This document shows positions 12,336 through 19,776 of a DNA stretch of 64,000 nt, one piece after another. Below the pieces are notes generated by a model that saw only the letters and a program-made list of their open reading frames with translations, did not search any database and was not told the DNA's origin. Each line of letters starts with the position of its first letter. Within the stretch, counting starts at the first letter, position 1. Source of the stretch: Arenimonas metalli CF5-1 (GTDB lineage Bacteria; Pseudomonadota; Gammaproteobacteria; Xanthomonadales; Xanthomonadaceae); NCBI RefSeq assembly GCF_000747155.1, contig NZ_AVCK01000063.1, positions 60,166 to 124,165 on the forward strand. Reading direction: 5' to 3'. The translations under genes and the position numbers were made by a program.

Positions 12336-13573
12336 GCGAAGCCGCCGCCCGCACGATGGCGCGCCAGTACCTGGTCATCACCGGGAACTACTGGGCCTTC
12401 ACCCTCACCGACGGCGCGCTGCGGATGCTGGTGGTGCTGCACTTCCACCAGCTGGGCTACTCGCCGCTGCAGGTGGCGATGCTGTTCCTGTTCTACGAAG
12501 TGTTCGGCGTGGTCACCAACCTGGTCGGCGGCTGGCTCGGCGCGCGGCTGGGCCTGAACCGCACGATGAACCTCGGCCTGTTCCTGCAGATCGGCGCGCT
12601 GGTGATGCTGGCGGTGCCGGCGGCGATGCTGACCGTGCCCTGGGTGATGGCGGCGCAGGCGCTGAGCGGCATCGCCAAGGACCTCAACAAGATGAGCGCC
12701 AAGGGCGGCATCAAGCTGCTGGTGCCGGGTGCGGAACAAGCGCGGCTGTATCGGTGGGTGGCGGTGCTGACGGGCTCGAAGAACGCGCTCAAGGGCGTCG
12801 GCTTCTTCCTCGGCGGCGTGCTGCTGGCGGCGCTGGGCTTCGACGGCGCGGTGATTGCGATGGCGGCGGCGCTGGGCGCGGTGTGGCTGCTCAGCCTCGT
12901 GCTGCTGCAGAAGGATCTGGGCAAGGCCAGGGCCAAGCCGAAGTTCACCGAGCTGCTGTCCAAGAGCGCGGCGATCAACCGGCTGTCGGCGGCGCGGCTG
13001 CTGCTGTTCGCGGCGCGCGACGTCTGGTTCGTGGTGGCGCTGCCGGTGTACCTGGCCACCGCGCTGGGCTGGTCGCACGCGGCGATCGGCGGCTTCCTGG
13101 CCACCTGGATCATCGGCTACGGCGCGGTGCAGGCGCTGGCGCCGGCGGTGACCGGCCAGCGCGGCGGGCATCCTCCCGGCGGCGGCGCGGCCTTCGGCTG
13201 GGCGCTGGGCCTGGCGGTGCTGACCGCGGGCCTGGCCTGGGCGCTGGGCGCGGGCTGGCCGGCGCAGACGGTGCTGGTGGCCGGGCTGCTGGCCTTCGGC
13301 GCGGCCTTCGCGGTCAACTCCGCCCTGCACAGCTACCTGATCGTGGCCCATGCGCGCGAGGACGGGGTGTCGCTGGACGTCGGCTTCTACTACATGGCCA
13401 ATGCCGGCGGCCGGCTGCTGGGCACGGTGCTGTCGGGCGCGGTGTACCAGCAGCTCGGACTGGCCGCCTGCCTCTGGTTCTCGGCGGCGTTCCTGGTGCT
13501 GTCGGCGGCGGTGGTGCTGGCCCTGCCCCGGCCAGCCGGTGGCACGGTCGACCCGGGCGGCGCCGCCGACTGA
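12332..13573 (+). CDS. arsJ: organoarsenical efflux MFS transporter ArsJ
   Basis: Major-facilitator exporter of 1-arseno-3-phosphoglycerate, 413 residues with about twelve hydrophobic segments. [21 protein letters not shown] at the N-terminus, [18 protein letters not shown] around residue 115 and [20 protein letters not shown] near residue 350 are conserved in ArsJ. The GTG at 12332 overlaps the GAPDH stop by four bases. An ATG at 12356 is the alternative start. Export followed by spontaneous decay of the ester gives arsenate resistance without ArsC, which is not seen here. Confidence 0.93.
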
Positions 13574-13661
13574 CCCCGGGCGAGCCCTGAAACTGAACCC
13601 GGAATAAATTTGGCACCACCCCCGCCGCACCCTCCGCCGCGGCGGTAGTCTCTTAGGGGTC

Positions 13662-14231
13662 ATGACGACTTCATTGTCCTCCCCGATGCTCGTGACGACC
13701 TTGCCGGCGGTGACCATGCAAAACCAGGCCTGGCTCGACGACCTCGATGCCGCCCGCGCCGGCGACCGGCCGGCGCTCGAGCGCGTGCTCACCCGCTCGC
13801 GCCAGGACCTGCGCCGCTACGCCGAGCACCACTGCGTCGTGAACGACGTCGAGGACGCGGTGCAGGAGTCCCTGTTCACCGCCTCGCGCCGCCTGGTCGA
13901 CCTGCGCCAGCTCGAGTGCTTCGCGTCCTGGCTGTTCCGCATCGTCAAGCGCGAGTGCAACCGGCTCAAGCGCGGCATGCGCACCTTCCTGCACGAGCCG
14001 ATCACCGAGGACATCGCCGCGGTTTGCGTGATCGAGCACCGCGGCCTGGCCCGCGACCTGGCCGCCGCGCTGGAGTCGCTGCCCGCCCACTACCGCGAGA
14101 TCGTGCTGATGCGCGACCTCGAGGGCCTGACGATCGAAGAGCTCTCGGAACGCCTCGGCCTCACCCGCGAGGCCACCAAGGCCCGCCTGCACCGGGCGCG
14201 TTCACTCGCGCGCGAATACCTGAAAGACTGA
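13662..14231 (+). CDS. ECF RNA polymerase sigma factor
   Basis: Alternative sigma factor of the ECF group, 189 residues. The sigma-2 region covers about residues 45-105 (DVEDAVQESLFTASRRLVDL, SWLFRIVKRECNRLKR) and sigma-4 about 130-185 (LPAHYREIVLMRDLEGLTIE, then a helix-turn-helix LGLTREATKARLHRARSLAR). The start is uncertain: ATG 13662 has AGGGG only a few bases away, and ATGs at 13686 and 13716 are alternatives. It lies 45 bases upstream of the bufferin precursor in the same direction, and no anti-sigma gene is adjacent. In Caulobacter an ECF factor (SigF) controls comparable operons, so control of bufABCD is the natural inference. Confidence 0.9.
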   Translation: MTTSLSSPMLVTTLPAVTMQNQAWLDDLDAARAGDRPALERVLTRSRQDLRRYAEHHCVVNDVEDAVQESLFTASRRLVDLRQLECFASWLFRIVKRECNRLKRGMRTFLHEPITEDIAAVCVIEHRGLARDLAAALESLPAHYREIVLMRDLEGLTIEELSERLGLTREATKARLHRARSLAREYLKD

Positions 14232-14276
14232 ACCCACCCCGCGGGCCCGCCCGCAACCCACAGAGAGAGAAGCACC

Positions 14277-14705
14277 ATGTCGAACAAAACCTCCAAATCC
14301 GTCGTGATGGTCGCCGGTGCCCTGGTCCTGGGCAGCATGGCGCTGGCCAACTCCGCGTTCGCGATGAGCCCGCTGGGCCAGGGCTATGCGCTGGCCGCCA
14401 GCGACCACGGCGACCACGCCGAGGGCAAGTGCGGCGAAGGCAAGTGCGGCGAAGACAAGGCCGAGGGCGAAGGCAAGTGCGGCGAAGGCCACTGCGGCGC
14501 CGAGAAGGGCGAGCACGAGGGCAAGTGCGGTGAAGGCCAGTGCGGCGCCGACAAGGCCGAGGGCGAAGGCAAGTGCGGCGAAGGCAAGTGTGGCGAGGGC
14601 AAGTGCGGCGCCGGCATGGCCGAGGGCGAAGCCGCGGCGGAAGGCGAAGCCAAGGCCGACCACGAAGGCAAGTGCGGCGAAGGCAAGTGCGGCGGCCAGG
14701 CCTGA
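14277..14705 (+). CDS. bufA: bufferin/HvfA-type copper-binding RiPP precursor
   Basis: Secreted precursor peptide of 142 residues. A Sec signal peptide (about 1-29, ending SAFA) is followed by a low-complexity Glu/Gly/Lys/Cys region holding eleven cysteines, each in an EG(K/H/Q)CG motif: nine EGKCG, one EGHCG and one EGQCG, in five groups of two, one, two, three and similar spacing. MNIO enzymes of the BufB/HvfB family are known to oxidise such cysteines to thiooxazole or oxazolone-thioamide groups that bind Cu(I). The gene is directly followed by the MNIO, its partner and a DoxX protein. A GAGAGA ribosome site precedes the ATG. Naming rests on this context plus the motif. Number and spacing of motifs are unusual (see findings). 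Confidence 0.88.
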   Translation: MSNKTSKSVVMVAGALVLGSMALANSAFAMSPLGQGYALAASDHGDHAEGKCGEGKCGEDKAEGEGKCGEGHCGAEKGEHEGKCGEGQCGADKAEGEGKCGEGKCGEGKCGAGMAEGEAAAEGEAKADHEGKCGEGKCGGQA

Positions 14706-14712
14706 GATCGGA

Positions 14713-15570
14713 ATGACGGCCATCCCCTCCCTCTCTCCGGTGGCCGCCGGCCTCGGCCTGCGGCGGGCCCTGATGGGCCCGCTGCAGGCCGCTGCGCCGG
14801 GAGACTTCGATTTCCTCGAGTGTGCCCCCGACAACTGGATCGGCGTCGGCGGGCGCTTCGGCGAGGGCCTGCGCGAACTCAGCGCGAAGCACCCGCTGGT
14901 CTGCCACGGGCTGTCGCTCTCGCTGGGCGCGGTCGAACCCTTCGATGAAACCTACCTGCTCAAGCTGCGCCGGTTCCTGGACGAACACCGGGTGCCGATC
15001 TACAGCGAGCACCTCTCTTACTGCAGCGACGACGGCCAGCTCTACGACCTGATGCCGATCCCCTTCACCGAGGAAGCCGTGCACCACGTCGCCGGCCGCA
15101 TCCGCCAGGTGCAGGACGCGCTGGGCCGCCGCATCGCGGTCGAGAACATCTCCTACTACGCCGCGCCCTACCAGGCGATGCCCGAGATCGATTTCATCAA
15201 CGCCGTGCTGGCCGAGGCCGACTGCGACCTGCTGCTGGACGTGAACAACATCTTCGTCAACGCGGTGAACCACCGCTACGACGCCCACGATTTCATGCGC
15301 CGCCTGCCGGGCGCGCGCATCGCCTACTACCACGTCGCCGGCCACTACGACGAAGCCGAAGACCTGAAGGTCGACACCCACGGCGCGCCGGTGAAGCCGG
15401 GCGTGTGGGAGCTGCTCGACACCGCCTGCGCCATGTTTGGCCCGCGGCCGGCGCTGCTGGAGCGCGACTTCAATTTCCCGCCCTACGCCGAGCTGGTGGC
15501 GGAAGTGGCGACGGTGCGCGACACGCTGCGCCGCCACGCGCCGGCCGAGGTCCGCCATGCCCGCGCCTGA
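14713..15570 (+). CDS. bufB: MNIO-family (DUF692) RiPP-modifying oxidase
   Basis: Multinuclear non-haem iron-dependent oxidative enzyme, 285 residues, DUF692 TIM-barrel related to MbnB and HvfB. Conserved metal-ligand segments are present: [46 protein letters not shown] and LLERDFNFP. The predicted role is oxidation of the EGKCG cysteines of the upstream precursor in the cytoplasm before Sec export. The ATG at 14713 lies seven bases after the precursor stop and gives the family length. The open frame further upstream only shadows the precursor repeats. It overlaps the partner gene by 14 bases. Confidence 0.93.
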   Translation: MTAIPSLSPVAAGLGLRRALMGPLQAAAPGDFDFLECAPDNWIGVGGRFGEGLRELSAKHPLVCHGLSLSLGAVEPFDETYLLKLRRFLDEHRVPIYSEHLSYCSDDGQLYDLMPIPFTEEAVHHVAGRIRQVQDALGRRIAVENISYYAAPYQAMPEIDFINAVLAEADCDLLLDVNNIFVNAVNHRYDAHDFMRRLPGARIAYYHVAGHYDEAEDLKVDTHGAPVKPGVWELLDTACAMFGPRPALLERDFNFPPYAELVAEVATVRDTLRRHAPAEVRHARA

Positions 15571-16309
15571 GGCGCTGCGACGCCAGCAGTTCACGCTGGC
15601 CGCGCACATCCGCGACCCCGAACACGCGGCGCCACCGCCGGACATCGAGGACCGCCGGCTGCAGGTCTACCGCGACCTGTTCTTCAACAGCCTCGAGGGC
15701 CTGCTGGCGGGCAACTTCCCGGTCATCCGCAAGATCCTCGACGGCGGGCGCTGGCAGGCGCTGGTGCGCGATTTCTACCGCGAGCACCGCTGCGCGACGC
15801 CAATCTTCCCGGAGCTGCCGCGCGAATTCCTGCAGTACCTGCAGGCGCGCGACGCCGGCGACCCGCCCTGGCTGCTGGAGCTGGCGCACTACGAATGGGT
15901 GGAGCTGGCGCTGGACCTGAGCGACGCCGAAGTCGCGCCGCACGACCCCTCGGGCGACCTGCTGCAGGGTCGGCCGCTGCTGTCGCCGCTGGCCTGGCCG
16001 CTGGCCTATGCCTGGCCGGTGCACCGCCTCTCGCCGTCGCACCAGCCAAGCGAGCCGCCGCCGCAGCCGACCTTCCTGCTCGTGCAGCGCGGCGCCGACC
16101 ATCGCGTGCGCTTCAACGAACTCACCGCGCTGAGCTTCCGCCTGCTGCAGCGCCTGGCCGACGAGCCGTTGCTCAGCGGCCGCGAGCAACTGCTTGCGCT
16201 GGCCGCGGAAGCCGGTGCCAGCGACATCGACGCCTTCCTCGCGCAGGGCCTGGCCATGCTCGAACAGTTCCGCGCCGCGGGCATCGTCCCCGGCACCGCC
16301 ACTTCCTGA
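15557..16309 (+). CDS. bufC: DUF2063 partner protein of the MNIO enzyme (BufC/HvfC)
   Basis: Partner protein of 250 residues. The N-terminal DUF2063 domain (about 5-95) has the signature [20 protein letters not shown] and [12 protein letters not shown]. Despite its old annotation as DNA-binding, in MNIO systems this domain recognises the precursor leader and presents it to the oxidase. The C-terminal half has the variable alpha/beta extension seen in BufC/HvfC. It overlaps bufB by 14 bases and ends 13 bases before the DoxX gene, so a stable complex made from coupled translation is expected. Confidence 0.92.
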   Translation: MPAPEALRRQQFTLAAHIRDPEHAAPPPDIEDRRLQVYRDLFFNSLEGLLAGNFPVIRKILDGGRWQALVRDFYREHRCATPIFPELPREFLQYLQARDAGDPPWLLELAHYEWVELALDLSDAEVAPHDPSGDLLQGRPLLSPLAWPLAYAWPVHRLSPSHQPSEPPPQPTFLLVQRGADHRVRFNELTALSFRLLQRLADEPLLSGREQLLALAAEAGASDIDAFLAQGLAMLEQFRAAGIVPGTATS

Positions 16310-16322
16310 CGGAGACACCCCG

Positions 16323-16976
16323 ATGCGCACTTCCCTCGGCGACCGCTGGGTCGCCCTGACCGAACGGCTGGACGGCGCCGGCCATTGGCTCGCGCCGCTG
16401 GGCCTGCGCCTGGTCCTGGCCTGGGAATTCTGGGAGGCCGGGATACAGAAGTATCGCGGCGAGAACTGGTTCGCCGGCATCCAGGACAAGTTCCCGGTGC
16501 CCTTCAACCTCGCGCCGGTGGACCTGAGCTGGACCCTGGCGACCTGGGCCGAACTGATCGGGGCGGTCGCGCTGCTGCTGGGTCTGGGCACGCGCTTCTT
16601 CGCCTTCGCGCTGCTGGTGCTGACGGCGGTGGCGACGGTGTCGGTGCACTGGCCGGCGGACTACGGCAGCCTGTCGGAGCTGTGGCGCGGCTATGCGATC
16701 ACCGACAAGGGCTTCGGCAACTTCAAGCTGCCGCTGCTGTTCGCGCTGATGCTGCTGCCGCTGGTGTTCCAGGGCGGCGGCAAGCTGAGCCTGGATGCCG
16801 CGCTGGCCGCGCGCACCGGTACCACGCCGCGCGAGCCGGTGCAGGACGTGCTGGCCTGGGGGCTGGCATCGATGGTGCTGGGCCTGCCGTTGGCGCTGCT
16901 GGTGCCCACCGTGGGCATGGCCCTGCTGGTCGCCGGCGTGGCGCTGGTCGCGGTGGATCGCCTGCTGCTCGCCTGA
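16323..16976 (+). CDS. DoxX-family inner-membrane protein of the bufferin operon
   Basis: Integral membrane protein of 217 residues. A DoxX four-helix core occupies about residues 20-150, with [19 protein letters not shown] at the start, followed by one or two additional C-terminal helices ([19 protein letters not shown]). DoxX proteins commonly close bufABC-type operons and are thought to handle redox or quinone chemistry, but the function is not established. The ATG at 16323 follows a GGAGA ribosome site. Functional assignment is by operon position. Confidence 0.85.
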   Translation: MRTSLGDRWVALTERLDGAGHWLAPLGLRLVLAWEFWEAGIQKYRGENWFAGIQDKFPVPFNLAPVDLSWTLATWAELIGAVALLLGLGTRFFAFALLVLTAVATVSVHWPADYGSLSELWRGYAITDKGFGNFKLPLLFALMLLPLVFQGGGKLSLDAALAARTGTTPREPVQDVLAWGLASMVLGLPLALLVPTVGMALLVAGVALVAVDRLLLA

Positions 16977-16997
16977 CCCTCTGCTATCCTGCGCGGC

Positions 16998-17642
16998 ATG
17001 GATTCCTCCTCCCCGCCGCGCATGGCCGAGCGTTTCCGCGGCTTCCTCCCCGTGGTGGTGGACGTCGAGACCGGCGGCTTCGACTGCAACCGCCACGCCC
17101 TGCTCGAGATCGCCGCGGTGCCGATCGAACTCGACGGCGACGGCTGGTACGTGCTCGGCGAAACCGTCAGCACGCACGTGGAGCCTTTCGAAGGCGCCGT
17201 CATCGACCCGCGCTCGCTGGAGATCACCGGCATCCGCCTTGATTCGCCGCTGCGCGGGGCGCTGGAGGAGCGCGCCGCGCTCGACCACATCTTCGCCCCG
17301 GTGCGCGCCGCCGCGAAGCGCCACGGCTGCCAGCGCGCGATCCTGGTGGGCCACAACGCCCACTTCGACCTCGGCTTCCTCAACGCGGCGGTCAACCGCG
17401 TGGGCCACAAGCGCAATCCCTTTCATCCCTTCAGCACTTTCGACACCGTAACCTTGGCCGGCATGGCCTACGGGCAGACGGTGCTCAGCCGTGCCGTGCA
17501 GGCCGCCGGCCTGCCCTGGGACGGCGAGCAGGCCCACTCGGCCGTGTACGACACCGAGCGCACGGCGCAGCTGTTCTGCGCGGTGCTCAACCGCTGGCGC
17601 CAGTTCGCCGAGAAGGACCTGGAAGCCGCGCACGAGGATTGA
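16998..17642 (+). CDS. rnt: ribonuclease T
   Basis: 3'-5' exoribonuclease that trims tRNA CCA ends and matures 5S and 23S rRNA. The 214-residue DEDDh exonuclease shows Asp22 and Glu24 in VDVETGGF, Asp124 in [10 protein letters not shown], and His180 and Asp185 in HSAVYDTE. All catalytic residues are present. It starts 21 bases after the DoxX gene, so a shared transcript is possible, but the roles are unrelated. Confidence 0.95.
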   Translation: MDSSSPPRMAERFRGFLPVVVDVETGGFDCNRHALLEIAAVPIELDGDGWYVLGETVSTHVEPFEGAVIDPRSLEITGIRLDSPLRGALEERAALDHIFAPVRAAAKRHGCQRAILVGHNAHFDLGFLNAAVNRVGHKRNPFHPFSTFDTVTLAGMAYGQTVLSRAVQAAGLPWDGEQAHSAVYDTERTAQLFCAVLNRWRQFAEKDLEAAHED

Positions 17643-17670
17643 TCGCCGCACCCCCACCGGGAGTCACGCC

Positions 17671-18624
17671 ATGATCCACGACAGCATCCTCGGCACCGTC
17701 GGCGACACGCCGATCGTCCGCATCAACCGCCTCGCGCCCGCGGGCATCACGATGTACGCCAAGCTCGAGTACTTCAATCCGATGTCCTCGGTGAAGGACC
17801 GGCTGGCGCTGGCCATCATCCTCGACGCCGAACAGCGCGGCGAGCTCAAACCCGGGCAAATGGTGGTCGAAGCCACCTCCGGCAACACCGGCGTGGCGCT
17901 GGCGATGGTGTGCGCGGCGCGCGGCTATCCCTTCGTCGCCTTCATGACCGAGACCTTCTCGGTCGAGCGCCGCAAGCTGATGCGGGCGCTGGGCGCGAAG
18001 GTGATCCTGACGCCGGCGGCCGAGCGCGGCAGCGGCATGGTGAAGCGCGCGGCGGCCTTCGCCGAAAAGCACGGCGCCTTCCTCGCGCGCCAGTTCGAGA
18101 ATCCCGCCAACCCCGCCTACCACCGCAGCACCACCGGCCCCGAGATCCTGCGCGACTTCGCGGCGAGGCGGCTGGACTGGTTCGTCACCGGCTACGGCAC
18201 CGGCGGCACGCTAACCGGCGTAGGCGAAGTGATGAAGGCCGCGCGCCCCGACCTGAAGATCGCGGTCACCGAGCCCGACGGCGCCGCGCTGCTGAGCGGC
18301 AAGGACTGGCAGCCGCACAAGATCCAGGGCTGGACCCCGGACTTCATCCCGGCGGTGCTCAACCGCGACATCTTCGACCTGATCGTGCCGGTGACGGACG
18401 TACTGGCCCGCGACACGGCGCGCGCGCTGGCGACGCAGGAAGGCATCTTCTGCGGCCTCTCCGGCGGCGGCACCTTCGCGGCGGCGCTGGAAGTGGCCAG
18501 GACGCTGGATCCGGGCAGCGTGGTGCTGGCCATGATCCCCGACACCGGCGAACGCTACCTCAGCACCTTCCTCTTCGAAGGCATCAACGAAGGCACCGAC
18601 GAAGACTGGGCCGCCGCGCTTTAG
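17671..18624 (+). CDS. cysK: cysteine synthase A (O-acetylserine sulfhydrylase)
   Basis: PLP enzyme making cysteine from O-acetylserine and sulfide, 317 residues. The Schiff-base lysine is Lys42 in SSVKDR. The substrate loop TSGNTG is at 69-74, and the phosphate-binding GYGTGGTLTG is near 175. The ATG at 17671 has GGGAG upstream. It is more CysK- than CysM-like by length and by TPDFIPAVL. It lies 28 bases after rnt and ends at a palindromic repeat. Confidence 0.93.
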   Translation: MIHDSILGTVGDTPIVRINRLAPAGITMYAKLEYFNPMSSVKDRLALAIILDAEQRGELKPGQMVVEATSGNTGVALAMVCAARGYPFVAFMTETFSVERRKLMRALGAKVILTPAAERGSGMVKRAAAFAEKHGAFLARQFENPANPAYHRSTTGPEILRDFAARRLDWFVTGYGTGGTLTGVGEVMKAARPDLKIAVTEPDGAALLSGKDWQPHKIQGWTPDFIPAVLNRDIFDLIVPVTDVLARDTARALATQEGIFCGLSGGGTFAAALEVARTLDPGSVVLAMIPDTGERYLSTFLFEGINEGTDEDWAAAL

Positions 18625-18632
18625 AGCCTTAA

Positions 18633-18722
18633 TTTAGCCACTGATGAACACAGATCAACACGGATAAAGCGAATTGAGCTGCTTCTTATCTGTGTTTATC
18701 AGTGTTCATCCGTGGCAAAAAA
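18633..18722. repeat. GATGAACA-type palindromic repeat, copy 1
   Basis: Imperfect inverted repeat between the convergent genes cysK and 18734-19027. The left arm begins GCCACTGATGAACACAGAT (18637), and the right arm ends GTGTTCATCCGTGGC (to 18715), followed by an A-run. Related copies lie at 42109-42188 and 62701-62812. It can fold into a long hairpin and may act as a bidirectional terminator. Confidence 0.85.
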
Positions 18723-18733
18723 CAGCCCTTCGA

Positions 18734-19027
18734 TTACGCCGGATCTTTGGGCTTGCGGAAGCGGGCGGCGCGGGCCTTGAGGCCTCGCCAGAGGCCGTAG
18801 ACGCTGATCGCGATCCAGGCCAGCTGCATGATGGTGGTCGAGATGACGTCGCGGAAATCCGGCGACGGGCCGAAGATCGACACCAGGATGAAGATGGCGC
18901 CGAAAAGGTTGGCCAGCTGGTAGCCCAGCGCATCGCTGGCCAGCTTGCCGGCCTGCAGCAGGAAGAACGAGCCCAGCACGAAGCCGACGCCGGCCAGGCC
19001 CACGAAGTCGTACCACTGCAGGCTCAT
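18734..19027 (-). CDS. CBU_0592-like small membrane protein
   Basis: Small integral membrane protein of 97 residues with three predicted helices, matching the CBU_0592-type pattern SLQWYDFVGLAGVGFVLGSF followed by ANLFGAIFILVSIFG. The function is unknown. The ATG at 19027 overlaps the rlmB stop by four bases (ATGA), so it is the last gene of rnr-rlmB and translationally coupled. A longer frame upstream lies wholly inside rlmB and is rejected. Confidence 0.8.
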   Translation of the reverse strand: MSLQWYDFVGLAGVGFVLGSFFLLQAGKLASDALGYQLANLFGAIFILVSIFGPSPDFRDVISTTIMQLAWIAISVYGLWRGLKARAARFRKPKDPA

Positions 19028-19776
19028 GCCTTCGCTCCCCGCTGGCGGACCACCTCGAACAGGGCCACGCCGGTGGCCACGGAAACGTTGAGGCTCTCCA
19101 TCTCGCCCGGCATCGGGATTTTCACCAGCCCGTCGCAGTGTTCGCGGGTGAGGCGTCGCATGCCCTCGCCTTCGCCGCCCATCACGATGGCGACGTTGCC
19201 GGTGAAGTCGATCGCGTGGATGGACTGGGTGGCGGCGCCGTCCAGGCCGTAGATCCACACGCCCAGCTCCTGCAGCGCACGCAGCGTGCGCGCCAGGTTG
19301 GTGACGCTGACGACCGGGATGCGGTCGGCGGCGCCGGCCGAGGTCTTGCGCACCGTGGCGTTGATCGGCGCGGCCTTGTCCTTCGGGATCACCACCGCGG
19401 TGACGCCGGCAGCGGCCGCGCTGCGCAGGCAGGCGCCGAGGTTGTGCGGGTCCTGCACGCCGTCGAGCACCAGCACCAGCGCCTTGCCGCCGGCGGCTTC
19501 CACCAGGCCCGGCAGTTCCTTCTCGTCGGTCGGCTTCGCCGCCTCGTAGCGGGCGATCACGCCCTGGTGGCGCAGGTTGCCGACGATGCCTTCCAGCGAC
19601 TGCAGCGGGATGCGCCGCACCGAGACGTCGCGGCGGCGCGCGGTCTCTTCGATCTCGGTCAGCCGCGCGTTCTTGCCGCCCGCCTCGATCAGCACCTCGC
19701 GCACGTGCTCGAGGTCATGCTCGAGCGCCGACGCCACCGCGTTGATGCCGGCGATCCAGTTGTCCTTCTTGCTCAT
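19024..19776 (-). CDS. rlmB: 23S rRNA (Gm2251) 2'-O-methyltransferase RlmB
   Basis: SpoU/TrmD-fold (SPOUT) methyltransferase that modifies G2251 in the peptidyl-transferase P-loop. It is 250 residues. An N-terminal substrate-binding domain (IAGINAVASALEHD) is followed by the knot region with NLGACLRSAAAAGVTAVVIP, IVMGGEGEGMRRLTREHCD and IPMPGEMESLNVSVATGVAL. These are the three SpoU motifs. It overlaps rnr by four bases. Confidence 0.95.
   Translation of the reverse strand: MSKKDNWIAGINAVASALEHDLEHVREVLIEAGGKNARLTEIEETARRRDVSVRRIPLQSLEGIVGNLRHQGVIARYEAAKPTDEKELPGLVEAAGGKALVLVLDGVQDPHNLGACLRSAAAAGVTAVVIPKDKAAPINATVRKTSAGAADRIPVVSVTNLARTLRALQELGVWIYGLDGAATQSIHAIDFTGNVAIVMGGEGEGMRRLTREHCDGLVKIPMPGEMESLNVSVATGVALFEVVRQRGAKA

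Noticed and set aside
13601..13660. GGAATAAA as the -35 of an ECF-dependent promoter for the sigma gene
   Set aside because: No matching -10 (for example CGTC or GTC) occurs at the required 16-17 bases, so the claim could not be supported.
14420..14700. Short tandem DNA repeats as a possible CRISPR or minisatellite
   Set aside because: The unit is a coding repeat of EGKCG codons within the bufferin precursor, with no regular spacers.
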